Assembly (NCBI GenBank): GCA_951802195.1
Contig: OX637624.1
Location: forward strand, 558,001 to 622,000
Direction of reading: 5' to 3'
Length of the DNA stretch: 64,000 nt
DNA from: Tausonia pullulans
Taxonomy: Eukaryota; Basidiomycota; Tremellomycetes; Cystofilobasidiales; Mrakiaceae
The notes under the pieces were generated by a model. It saw only the letters and a program-made list of their open reading frames with translations, had not been told where the DNA came from and made no database searches. The translations under genes were made by a program, and so were the position numbers. Shown here one piece after another: positions 49,576 to 60,533 of this stretch. Position 1 is the first letter of the stretch. Each line of letters starts with the position of its first letter.

Positions 49576-52215
49576 ATGGCGACCTTCTCCTCCCGCTTCT
49601 CCGCCAAAGACAAGGGCAAGGGCCGGGCTGACCCCTCAGAGGCTTCTCCCCTCCTTCCAACCACCGAGTCCGCTTCCGGAGAAGCGGCGTCGTCCTCCCT
49701 CGGTCGTCGCCGCTCGCGATCGTCCCTCGTTTCCTCCTCGGACCGACCGCCGGAGCCACACTCCTTCAAGGCCCATCTCATTACTTTTGTCTACGTCCTC
49801 TGTACTCTCTTCATCGCCGCCGTCCTCTTCCTCTGCCTCCTTGCTTCCTCCCTCGCCCCGGCGACCGGCACGCGAGAGGTTCAGGACGCATTCGTTTGGC
49901 GCGGGCCGGACGACGTGCGTGTTCTCAACGTCAGCCGCGACGGCGGCATCTGGGTCGAGGTTAAGGGCTGGGTCGGAGTGGATGCAGATCGGGTCTTGGG
50001 CTTCAGCAATGTGGAGGACAAGGACCATAAGGAAGAGGAAGATACCGGGTGGTGGGAGGCAGCGCGGAGGCGGTTCGGGCGGTGGGGCGTCGGTGAGCTG
50101 AGACGGCTGGCTGCTCTTCACCATCTTGCTGGACCTGTCTCTGATCGCTAGGGTTCGCTCCAGACACGATCCGGGAAGCAAACATCTCGTTTCCATCAAC
50201 CTCGATCTTCGTCTTCCCGGCAAGCCGCTCTCAGGGTTTAGATGACGCGGCGCCGCTTCTGTCCTTGACGCCGAGCCCAGCCTCGTTTATCATTCCCCTC
50301 ACTTCATCTCTCCATGCATCTAACCCTCCCATCTTCTCGCCACACCCAAACACCAAAGTCCCCGGCTGGCTCCACCCGCTCACGATGACCTTCCGGGTCG
50401 ACTTGCTCGCCTCGACGGAGGACCTGCTCGAGTTCGTCAAGAGGACCTGGTCCCACCAGCGTGTCGACGTTGGGGTCGTCATAGAGACCGTCCGCGTCTC
50501 AGGGGTGGGCAGGCTCGGAAGCCTATTCGGGACAGCGCTTCAGGGAATTAGACTGGATCTCGCTGTGCCCAGTGAGTCCTTGACTAGTCTTGTTGCTGCG
50601 TCCGGCGTGATACCTCGGCCATTGCCCTCGGTCCAGGACACATGGGCCAAGGCGGTCCCACTCTTCCCTCCCTTCCTCCCTCAAATCTGATTCCGAGAAT
50701 ATTTACCTCCTCGTCCTACCTTCTAGTCCCGATGCCGCCTCTGCCGTTCTCGCTGTATAGCGCACGGCGCTGAGCTGGGTGCTGACCCGGATCCGCGACC
50801 TATCCACTAGTCCCGCGAATTCCTCATCTGCCTTACCCCCCGCCGGCGAATCTCACGGATCTTGTGCATCTGGGTATATCGCTTCTTCTTGTAGCTCCTT
50901 GTCCTCTTACACCTTGCCTGACGAGAGCTCCTTACAGACTCCTATAGAGTCATGCGGTCCGAGCCCAGCAACCACCCCGGCCACCCTTCTAAACTCCTCC
51001 TCACCGCCATCGCATCAGCCCCTAATTTCCTCGCCGGCATTGCTGGATCCTTCCCTTTCTCCGCCCTCTTCTCTGTCGGCGTCATCTTGCCTCAAGCCGC
51101 CGCTCTGTCGCCGTCGCAGCTTCGATCCCGCTCTGCTACCGACAACGAGATCGCCCTCATTTATACCTTGCCAGTTGTACTTGATCCCTTCGCTAAGCGG
51201 ATATCCGTCATCGTCGAGGGCCATGTCGTCCTCAATCAGTCTCCTTCTTCCTCCGACGACAACGATGATGATGAAACCGACGATGACTCGATGGAGAAAT
51301 CTCCCCTGGCCATCTTTGTCCAATCTTTCCTCGCTTCAGACCCACTTCCACTCCTTCTCACCCATATCCCGCCCTCGGAGCAAGAGGCCGAGCAGCCGCC
51401 TCACGTCGTCCCCGCCCCAATCTCACATATCCTCGGTGCGCTCGACCTGGCATTCCCGATCCCTCCGCCTGATCCTCCTATCAAACTCATCCGGTCAGTC
51501 CGAGCGGGGATGGGATATTATTTGGCAGAGCTGCTACTGATGGTCTACGCTATCAGATACATCACCGTCGAGGGGATGAAGATCTCGACGTCGAAAGACG
51601 GGAAGACAATTCTCGCCTCAGGGACCGTCAAGGCCGAAGTCGAAGTACCTGAATCGATCGTAGGCAAGCAGTCGCTCGGAGTCAACATCACGCGAGTGAA
51701 GCCGGACGGTGGGTTCGCTCGCACTCGACCGTCCGCCCCATGTCTCTCCTCTTCTGATGCCTACTGACCGGCCCGTCTCCATAGTCCTCATCTACAACGG
51801 ACCAGTCCCTAACCAATCTGACGCCTCCCTCTCTTCCTCCCTCGCCGTCTCCTCTTCCGCCCACCCTCTCCCTTTCCCCCTTCCACCAACCGTCGTCGGC
51901 CGTCTCCTCCCCACCCACTTCATCCCTTCCAGCACCATCCCGCACCCGACCCTTCATCGAGTCTTTCTCGTCTCCGCCCCTTTCGAACACCTCCCTCTCG
52001 AGATCCTCCGCGCGAACCAGCTGTCCGACTTTGTGTCGAAGATCCTCCTCCGCGGTGGAGCGCTAGCGGGGGTCGAGGGATGGTGCGACGTGGCTGTTAG
52101 GGTGGAGGGGCTGGGTGAGGGGGAAAGAGAGCTGGTTGTGGAGGGTGTCAAGGTTGAGGGGCAGGTATGGGTGGGGAAACAGAGACTTGAAGATGAAGAG
52201 GCGGAGGGGGCGTGA
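49576..52215 (+). CDS. single-pass membrane protein, possibly Tag1/YLR173W-like
   Basis: Six exons (49576-50092, 50152-50571, 50811-50873, 50938-51493, 51557-51708, 51785-52215) give 712 residues in frame. The N-terminus is cytosolic-looking and Ser/Arg-rich with a SPLLPTTES segment (an acidic-dileucine-like vacuolar sorting motif). One membrane span follows, FVYVLCTLFIAAVLFLCLLA. The rest, about 600 residues, is predicted outside the cytosol and is made of beta-rich repeats such as ILASGTVKAEVEVPESIVG and ITVEGMKISTSKDGK. This layout, with a short N-terminus, one span and a large lumenal part, resembles yeast Tag1 of the vacuole membrane, but the match rests on architecture rather than sequence. 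Two introns deserve care: the 239 nt one after 50571, which has an alternative acceptor, and a 63 nt stopless one at 51494-51556. Confidence 0.7.
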
Positions 52216-52625
52216 TGAGGGCATCTTGGTTGTAATTGCGTCCGTCTTCATATTTCTTGGTTCTCTTGTTTTATCCAGAAAGGTATCATCATGAAACAGT
52301 ACATACACCGTGCGCAGCCGAGGTCTATGAAAAGAAAGCACGAGCAGCGGGGGAAGGGAAAGGAGAAAGGGAAGAAAACAAAGCGCCTCAGTCATACGAA
52401 CCCGAAGTGGGACAGGGCGGCGACGACGACGACTCTAGCAACGAGATAAAGCCACCGCCTCAACGACGCTGGAGCAGCAGCAGCAGCGGCGGCGGTCTTC
52501 TCTTTCTTCTCATCCTCCTCGCCGCCACTCACGAGGTCGCCGCCCTCCCCACTGCGAGGCACGACACCCCCATCATCAACACCATCACCAACACCCCCAT
52601 TTCCAATGTCCGCATCTCTGTCTAT
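52216..52625. other. convergent 3' region (Tag1-like / CTP synthase)
   Basis: About 410 bp. One plus-strand frame (52236-52634) has a hydrophobic stretch but runs into the end of the CTP synthase gene and has a low-complexity body. I treat the stretch as 3' UTR sequence. Confidence 0.5.
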
Positions 52626-55534
52626 TCAAGCTGAGTTGACGGGAGCAGGGAGGGCGGCCTCCTGGCCGTTGGCCCGGGCGACCTCGCTAGCGATAGCGGC
52701 CTTGACGTCCGGGTCGTCCTGCTCAGCAAGCCTCAGGACCTTGGCCGACTCCGGGTGCGGCGGGCGGTACTCCTTCTCGTTCCGCTCAAGTTGTTTCTTG
52801 AGGCACTCAGGCCCAGCAGCAGCAGCGATGAACCCGAGGAACGAAGGCGACGGGTTGAGCGGGCGCGAGCAGAACTCGGGATGAGCCTGGAGACCAACAA
52901 AGTAAGGGTGGTCCGAAACCTCGAGGATCTGCATCCGCTGGCCAGACTCATCCCGACCGATGAACCGCATCTGGCTCTTCTGGCCATCGCGAGCCTTCTC
53001 GAGCGCGGGGACCATCTGAGGGTTGACCTCGTAGCGGTGGCGGTGACGCTCCCAGACGGACTCCTCGCTGCCGTACAGCCGGCGGATCTGCGACTTCTCC
53101 GTCTGAGGCTCGAAGATCGTCGGCCGGAGACCGAGACGCATGGTGCCTCCAAGGTGGGTCTTGGAGATCTCCGGCATGAAAATGATGGCCGGGTTGGGCG
53201 TCTCAGGAACGAGTTCGGCCGAGTTGGCGTCTGGAAAGGGAGGCAATTCAACCGACGACCTAATACAGACACGATACAACTCGCTATGGCTTACCGGTAA
53301 AGCCACAGACGTGCCTGGCCCACTCGATGACGGCGATCTGGAGACCGAGGCAGATACCAAGGAAGGGGATCTTGTGCTCCCGCGCCCACTTGACAGCAAC
53401 GATCATGCCCTCGGTTCCACGCTGACCGAAACCACCGGGGACGAGAATACCACCGGCGGAGCAGAGGGCCTTCCAAGCGTCGTGGTACTTGACCGGGTCC
53501 TCCGTTTGCGTCTGAGGCTCGAGGTGGGATGACTCAACCCACTGAAGCTTGAGCTTGCGGCTGCAGCGCATCGAGGCGTGCTCAAGGGCCTTCACGACCG
53601 ACATGTACGAGTCTTGCATCGAGGTGTACTTGCCGACAAGGACAATGTTGACGGCATCATACGTCCGATCGTGGCCCGAGGTGAGCTCGCGCCAGCGGCC
53701 GAGGAGGCTCTGGCCCCGGGCGTGGCCTTTGGGTCCGAGGTCGATCGAGTTGAGATTGAGCCGGGTCTGGAGGTAGGTGACGAGACCCTGCTCGCGAAGG
53801 AGAAGAGGGACGTGGTACGTCGAGGAGACGTTGTGGACACCGACGACCTGCTGGGGCTGGACGTGACAGAACATGGAGACCTTGTCCATGGTGGCACGCT
53901 CGAGCTCCTTCTCGCATCGGCAGGCGATCTGGTAGAAGCAACATGTCAACACGGAGGCATAACAGTATGCGACGCAGGAAGAGCAACGCACGATGTCCGG
54001 GAAAAGGCCGAGGCCACGGAGATCGCGGATACCAGCCTGGGTAGGTTTGGTCTTCTGCTCGCCGCCGACGAAGGGAATGAGGGAGACGTGGAGGACGGCA
54101 AAGTTCTCGTGACCGACACGGAATTGGAACTGGCGCATGGCCTCAATGAAGGGGGCAGACTCGATGTCGCCGACGGTTCCACCGAGCTGAGTGAAGGCGA
54201 GGGTAAATAAAAGACGTAGATTCCTGCAAGGTGGGTGATGGACGCATCGCAACGGACCTCAATGATGCAGACATCCGGCTCCTCATCCGTCTCGTCGACC
54301 GGGAGCTTGGACACACGCTCAATCCAGTCCTGCACCTCGTTGGTGAGGTGGGGGACGATCTGGTTTGACGAGAAGGTCAGCTGGCTTCCTCGTTCAAGGT
54401 GGCAAGGTTCGGTTAGGAGCACACCTGAACGGTCTTGCCAAGATAGTCTCCACGGCGCTGTTAAGACAAGTCAAGATTGGGGCTCTCGCGTCAGCCTCTG
54501 CCCATACTCGCTCTCGTCGCCGTCTGCACACGACGTTGGCTGACCTCCTTCTCGATGACACGCTGGTAGATCTTGCCAGTGGTGATGTTGTGGTCCTTGG
54601 AGAGCGTGACATCGAGGTAACGCTCGTAGTTTCTGTGGGGAGGAAAAGACACTCAGCGGGGCCACTCGGTTGTAACAGGGGCAGGGAGTCAAGGACGCAC
54701 CCGAGGTCAAGGTCGACCTCGCCTCCGTCATTGAGAACGTAGACCTCGCCTGAAGTGAAAAGGAATCAGCTTCTTCACACACGTGTAGAGAGATGAAGTG
54801 AGAGCGGGGACGAGTGGGTGGGCGGGCAGGCAAGAGCGGCGAGGGTGACGGTAACGAGGAAGGAGACAGGCAGACACGAAGTCTCGACAGAGCCAGCCTG
54901 ACGTTGCGACAGGTCCTTGCCAGGGACGGCCTAGACGAGCCAGAGCCTCTCACACACACTCTCTCTCCCCTCAGTCAAACTACTAAGTAGATGGCTCGAT
55001 TGCACACGTGGAGCTTTCTCGGCCTAGCGGGCTAGCTCGCTCGGCACGGCACGGTTGCCCGGTGGCTGGATGAACTCGAAGAAACGCGACTGACCGTGTT
55101 CGGTAGGGGCCATGGTACCGGCGTCGATGTTCATGTAGGGGTCAATCTTGATCGAGGTGACTTTGAGGCCGAGGGTCTTGAGGAGGAGACCCGTCGACGA
55201 GGCTAGGAAGGTAGGTGGCCGGCCGGCAGTCATAGTCAGAGTTGCCGCTTCCTTGTATAGAGGTATTTGCGACTGCGAGCTCGCTCATTGAAGCAGCAGC
55301 AGCATGGACTCACCAATGACACCCTTGCCGATGCCCCTAGGGAGTGGCGAGGTCAAGAGCGAACGCGGTCAGCCCGAGGACGAGGCCAGTCGCACATGTC
55401 ATGTTCTCCCATACGAACGAAATGACACCGCCTGAGAGGAGGGATAGGAGGCGCCGTCAGCGACCCTGCCCTTGGGTCCAGCTAACACTAAGACGACCAT
55501 AAAACGCACCGCAGACGAGAATGTACTTGGGCAT
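52626..55534 (-). CDS. URA7: CTP synthase
   Basis: Makes CTP from UTP, ATP and glutamine. The first three exons are tiny: 55534-55510 (MPKYILVC), 55431-55419 (13 nt) and 55336-55314 (23 nt). Joined with exon 4 they read [20 protein letters not shown] followed by [20 protein letters not shown] and [17 protein letters not shown], the canonical synthetase start. Further marks: [60 protein letters not shown]. The glutaminase domain carries [18 protein letters not shown], the nucleophile Cys in FLGICLGLQ, and [20 protein letters not shown] with the catalytic His and Glu. It ends ..[10 protein letters not shown]. About eight introns. One of them, around 53930-53990, is open in frame. It is divergent from the WD40 gene. 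Confidence 0.95.
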
Positions 55535-55752
55535 CACGAGAAGATGGCTCGGGGATGTCGGAGAAGGGCGGAAAGGATGGTGGTTGAGGACCAGGCTGAG
55601 GAAAACCCTTTTGCCCTGGCCACCCGAGTGTCGCTCGCTCGCTCTGCTCACATTTCGCGCGGCGGCAGCGAGGTGAGGAAGCCGCGCCCTCGTTCGGCGC
55701 GTCGAGGTCGGCGCGTCCAACTCCACAGGCCCCTCCCCCCCGAACCATCACC
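55535..55752. promoter_or_regulatory. divergent intergenic space (CTP synthase / WD40 protein)
   Basis: This 218 bp gap between outward start codons is the shortest of the six divergent promoters in the window. Confidence 0.5.
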
Positions 55753-57390
55753 ATGAACACCACCGACTCAGACCTCCTCTTCAAGACCGACGCCCAGCTC
55801 GACAAGGAGGGCGCCCGTCAGGCCAAACTCAAGCGGACCAAGACCGTCGGCGAGCCCATCCACCTCCCGTCCAAGCCGCTCGCCCTCGAGGTCCGCGGCG
55901 ATGAGGCATGGACGGCTGAGAGCGGCTTTGTCCTCCGTGCATCAAATCTTCAGGTGAACGAGAGAAGGGAGTCAAAGAAGGCTGATCGTCTACTGATGAC
56001 CTGTATTTTTTTAGACGGGCAAGACCCTCCGTGTCTTCAAGGGCCACTCGGGGCCCGTTACCAGCTTGGCACTCTGGGATTTGCCTGCTTCCAACGGCGC
56101 CAGTGCCAGGCGACTCGTCTTCTCTGGTTCGTGGGACAAGTCGATTCGGCTCTGGGATCGCGATGTGGGTAACAGGTCTTGGAAGGAGAGGTTGAAGAGT
56201 GCACGAGCGGCGTAACAGGAGTCTCCTCCACCTCCCGTCCTTCAACGCGTCAGCTATGTCCTACATCGACTGATTCGATCTCCTTCTTCCCTCAGACTGG
56301 CGCTCTCCTCTCGACGACGATCGCACACTCAGACTTCCTCAAGTCCCTTCTCGTCCTCCCCCATCTTCCGACACCCCTCCTCGTCTCAGGTTCCTCCGAC
56401 AAGACTCTCAACGTCTACTCCCTGCTTCCCGTCGTTCAGGCCCTCTCTTCTTCGTCCGGCACCGAGGCCGCCGAAATTGCGCCTTTGAAAACCACCAAGC
56501 AGCTCAAGACGCACACGCGCCCCGTCGACAAGCTCGCTGCCGCCATTCAGGTTGAGCCGGACTCCATCCGGTTCTACTCCGCCGACTCGCTTGGAAGGAC
56601 GCTTGTCTGGGAGGTCGTTTGCAAGCCTAATGGAGGCGAGGTCAAGGTGGAGGAGGTCGCGAGACTTGCTGAGCATGCGACCAAGGTCACAGATCTGCAT
56701 GTCGGCGAGGAGGGCATATGGACGGGTGAGGCATATTTAGTCGCATTCTCCTCCTGCTTTGCACCGATCAGATCATGCCTACGAGGAGGCCATGCTGATG
56801 TACCTTTATCTCTACAGCCTCGGCCGACACGCACGCGCACTACCACCCCCAGCCTCCCCCTGTAGCTGCATCCACCGCCTGCAAGCCCCTCGTCCTCGCA
56901 CATGCCGTCCTTGCCAATCCACCCATCATTCACTCAGTCCTTCCGCTCACCCACATCCAGCCGCCCTTACTTCTCACGGGCAGCGCCGACGACTACCTCC
57001 GCGTCTGGGACACGTCGGTCGGTGAAGGTCCTCAGGCGCGTCTTGTGCGCGAGGTCGAGGGCCATTGCGCCGAGGTCATTGCAATTCGGCGGTGGATCAG
57101 AACTGTGGAGGAAGATGGAGGGAAGCGGGAGGAGTGGGTTGTCAGCGCTGGGCTTGATGGGACGTTAAGGAGATGGAGGCTCGCTGGTGAGAGGGGACGA
57201 TCCCTTGTCCGGTGTTGCTACTGGTCGAGTGCCACTGACATATCGTTGGGAATCTACAGATCTCCTGACTGCGCCAAAGATGGTCGAGATGAAGCCGGAA
57301 GAACCGAAGGAGAAGGGAGGGATCTTGGCGAGTGGGATGACTGCTGAGGAGGAGGCGGAGCTCGCAGAACTCATGTCGGACGAGGATTGA
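55753..57390 (+). CDS. WD40 repeat protein of unknown role
   Basis: Five exons (55753-55953, 56015-56164, 56296-56725, 56818-57186, 57260-57390) give 426 residues in frame, starting MNTTDSDLLFKTDAQLDKEG. Repeat signatures: LRVFKGHSGPVTSLALWDLP, VFSGSWDKSIRLWDRDTGAL, LLVSGSSDKTLNVYSLLP, LLTGSADDYLRVWDTSVGE, EVEGHCAEVIAIRRWIRTV and WVVSAGLDGTLRRWRLADLL. The propeller is followed by a short acidic tail, MTAEEEAELAELMSDED. I cannot name an orthologue; such proteins usually act as scaffolds. The acidic C-terminal end is conserved-looking and may be an interaction motif. Confidence 0.8.
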
Positions 57391-60300
57391 TGAGATCTCG
57401 ACATTCGGTTACTTTCTCGTCCGCATTCTTCGCTTATGTTACCACTCGACTGACAGTCTGTGGGATTTGTCTCATTGAGGCACGTCGAGGGTCGACAACC
57501 GAGAGCGAGCCAGCTCTTGCCTCTCCGCCAACCGCCACGACTCGCCGGCCAAAAAGCCTCCCTGGCGCATCTCGCAGCGCTCCGCCAGCATCTGCAGCCT
57601 TATCCTTGGACACAACGCCGATACCGCCGGCCTCGTCTCGGTTTCGCTATCTTCAAACATCGTCCACACGCTCACCAGCCCACACCTCCACCGAGATATC
57701 GTCCTTCTCTGGGTGCCCTCCTGGCAAGGCTACCTAAAGACCAAGACGGACCAGGGGCAGGTTGAGATCATCTAAATCAAACTTCAAATCGAGGACACTC
57801 TGAAGCCATCGCGATCATTTGGCTGTCTCGCTTGCTATACCTCACGCACCGCTCACCTTGTCCTCCGTTGGCTCCTCGTCCGCCTATTTTTCGAAGGTAA
57901 GGAAATGTCGACAGTCAGTCCTCAAAAGGCGGAGCTGTGGTGATCGGCGACAGGAGGGAGAAATATTTGAGCCTACAACGTGCCTGGGTAGCTAGCGTGT
58001 GGAAGGGGAGGGTCATCGGCACCTCGAGGGTAGAGCTTCGACGCTGCCTGAGGGGTAAGGAGAGGCGCTCAGCCCAACAGAGAAGTCGGGACAGCAGCAT
58101 CTGAATTGAAGGCTCTCCTTCTGAGGCTTCCTGAGTGAGCTGCGACTCGCAGGAGGGGGGGGAGGGGGGGAACTCAAGTCATCGAGAAAGAATCTGACCA
58201 CGTACAGATCATATTTTTCTTACCGACGAGTGGCTCCGATTAATTTTCCACCCTTCTTATACTGGTGTATGCCGGATCATTCGGTCATCCGTCGTTCTCA
58301 TGTTTCTGAGCATACAATTGGGCATGTGTTTTGCAACTCTTCCTTCCACTCGACCGTGGCATCGTTCGCCTTCTGCTGGTGAACCTGTACAGAACCAAGT
58401 ATTTGATTGCGGGAGTATTGCTGTGAAGAATTCTGCTGGAGGTTATTCATAAGGTTAGATAGAGGCAAATCTGCGAGCGTGCAATCGAAAGACACGTGAT
58501 CGAACCAAGAGGCCTGTGGAAGTGCATGTATGCTGGAGAATTTGCGAAGAAATCCCTGGATTAGTGTCTTAGGACGCAAATTTATGTGCCATTCGTCATA
58601 AGAGGCTCGTCCCTCACAAGGTTTACCTCATTTCCCACGAGCCGCCCCCCGATGGCAGTGTTCCTCGAACTTCACTCGCTCTAGGAGCTGTCTCGGACAA
58701 CCCTTCCCGCCTGAGCTTCGTCTCTTAACCTTGCGCCGCGTTTCCATTCAGGGACCAACACACATAGAGACGAAGCTTTGCGAGACTATGTGTAGAGTGA
58801 GATTCAAGGGATGTGACTCTATGGAAACCTCAAGGAATTGGAAAAAGAAGGCCGGTTTTCCCTTAGAAATAGGCTAGGCTGGCTTCGCGAATCCAACGAA
58901 GCTGGTACGGGCGCCTCCGACCAGAGTGACGTGACTCTACCCTGCCTGCTTGAGTTCCCCAGCTTTCTTGATCGGTCTGTACTATACATCCTTAAAGGCC
59001 TCACGTTGTCTTCAAGCACCCGGACCACATACCCATTCAACATGCGCAGACGCAGGGTCGAAGAAACTGATGCTGGCTGCCGTTGTGCAACGGGAGAGCG
59101 GCCCGGTGAGTCAGTCAGCATGATCGAGACTCTTACTACTCCAAACGGTGATCGTTGTTGTTTGGCAGTTTGGAATCGAGCGTATGTTGCCATGACTTTG
59201 CTTTCGAAAGTGGCGTCAAGACACATCTTTCCACAACACGTTGGCGGCACCGGTAGTGGTCGCGGCTCTCCTGTAGCCTTCCAGCCTTGCTTGCTCGGTG
59301 CCAATGCAATGCAACATGGATGCAACAGGCACAGGCGTAGACTTGCCTGGCAAATGCATCTATCGGGTTTTCACAGATACCACAACATTACGCAGCCAGA
59401 TCTTGAAATAACGATTTCGTCAAAGTCTCTTCATCTTGTTGCTGCGATAGGAACGCCGGTCCGCTGAGGGGAGAAAGCTGCTAAGGGAGAAACATCCAAC
59501 GCCATGGCGTCGCAGCGAACGAGAACATGGCACGCCGCGTCCAAGCAAGCGAGACAGCCAAGGTGTCTGCCTCTCCAGAGTCCTGCCGAAGTCTGGACTT
59601 GGACCGGGATTTTTTTTCCTATTGGTGTCTCGAAAGCGGAAAAAGGTAGCAAGCAGTCTGGTCGAGAGTGAGTGTTCGAGCCAAAGGAGGAAGGGTCTTA
59701 GCATGATATGAGACTGGGAGGACAGCGGGAAATATTTCATTTTACCTTGCTTGGCTGGCACATGAAGGCCAAGCAATGTTGAGCAGACACCACCATGCAT
59801 CGACCTGGATCGCGAGCGACATCGATCTCACGCGATGACCTCGCCCCTCTGATGCCGTGCGTGCCATCAGTCAGTCAATAGTCAGAGTGGCGTCTCACTC
59901 GATCCTTTCAAGGATGTCTCGCATGATTTCGATGACTGTCAGCGCCGCGCCGCAATGGGGTCCGGGGTCCGTTAGGCCCAAGGAGCTGGGTTTATGGGAG
60001 GGAAGGAAGCTGTGCAAAAGTGAGAAAGGCCCAAAGGAGTCGGCAAATGACCCTTTTCGGTCAACTATGTTGAAACCATGTCTCAGCTCGGACTTTGATT
60101 AAGATGCAGCTGCTGGTTCATGTTCTGAAGCTAAACCTTCATAGTCGTCAGGCTCAAGCTTCCGTCTGTTGAACTTTCCCTCGTTGGTCCGAAACAAGAA
60201 TGAGGAGGAGAGGGAACGAATCTCCAGCGTCTTCTCCGTCGTCATCCCTCTCGTTGCTCTCACCCTCCCTCTCCCTCCTCCGCTGAACCACCACGGACGA

Positions 60301-60533
60301 CGCTCGACCTCCTGTATTTCGACTTTACCCATACCGGTTTACACCAAACCTATCCCGCCCATACATAGATCCACAACCTGTCGCAAAGTGTGCGCGCGCC
60401 GAGTGACCAGCCAACTTCTGACTTATTCCCGCTCCCGGCTCCCGGCTCGACCTCCGACAACATCGCTGCCGAGCCCTTCTCAAGCAAACAACTGTTTCCT
60501 TCAGGACTCTATCCGCGTCCGCCCTCACGCGAC
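57391..60533. other. 3.1 kb gene-poor stretch
   Basis: The longest gap in the window. It is AT-richer than the genes around it. Two overlapping open frames (58838-59467 on plus, 58819-59325 on minus) are the longest, but neither has codon bias, introns or a domain. G-rich patches (G8AG7 near 58154-58170) are present. The last 350 bases, pyrimidine-rich, look like the promoter and leader of the Zn2Cys6 gene. Confidence 0.5.

Noticed and set aside
52236-52634. 132-residue plus-strand frame with a hydrophobic stretch
   Set aside because: It overlaps the last codons of CTP synthase on the opposite strand, is low in complexity and has no codon bias; more likely 3' UTR.
58819-59467. Long overlapping frames on both strands (168 and 209 residues)
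   Set aside because: Neither shows biased third positions, introns or a known domain; mutual overlap suggests chance.
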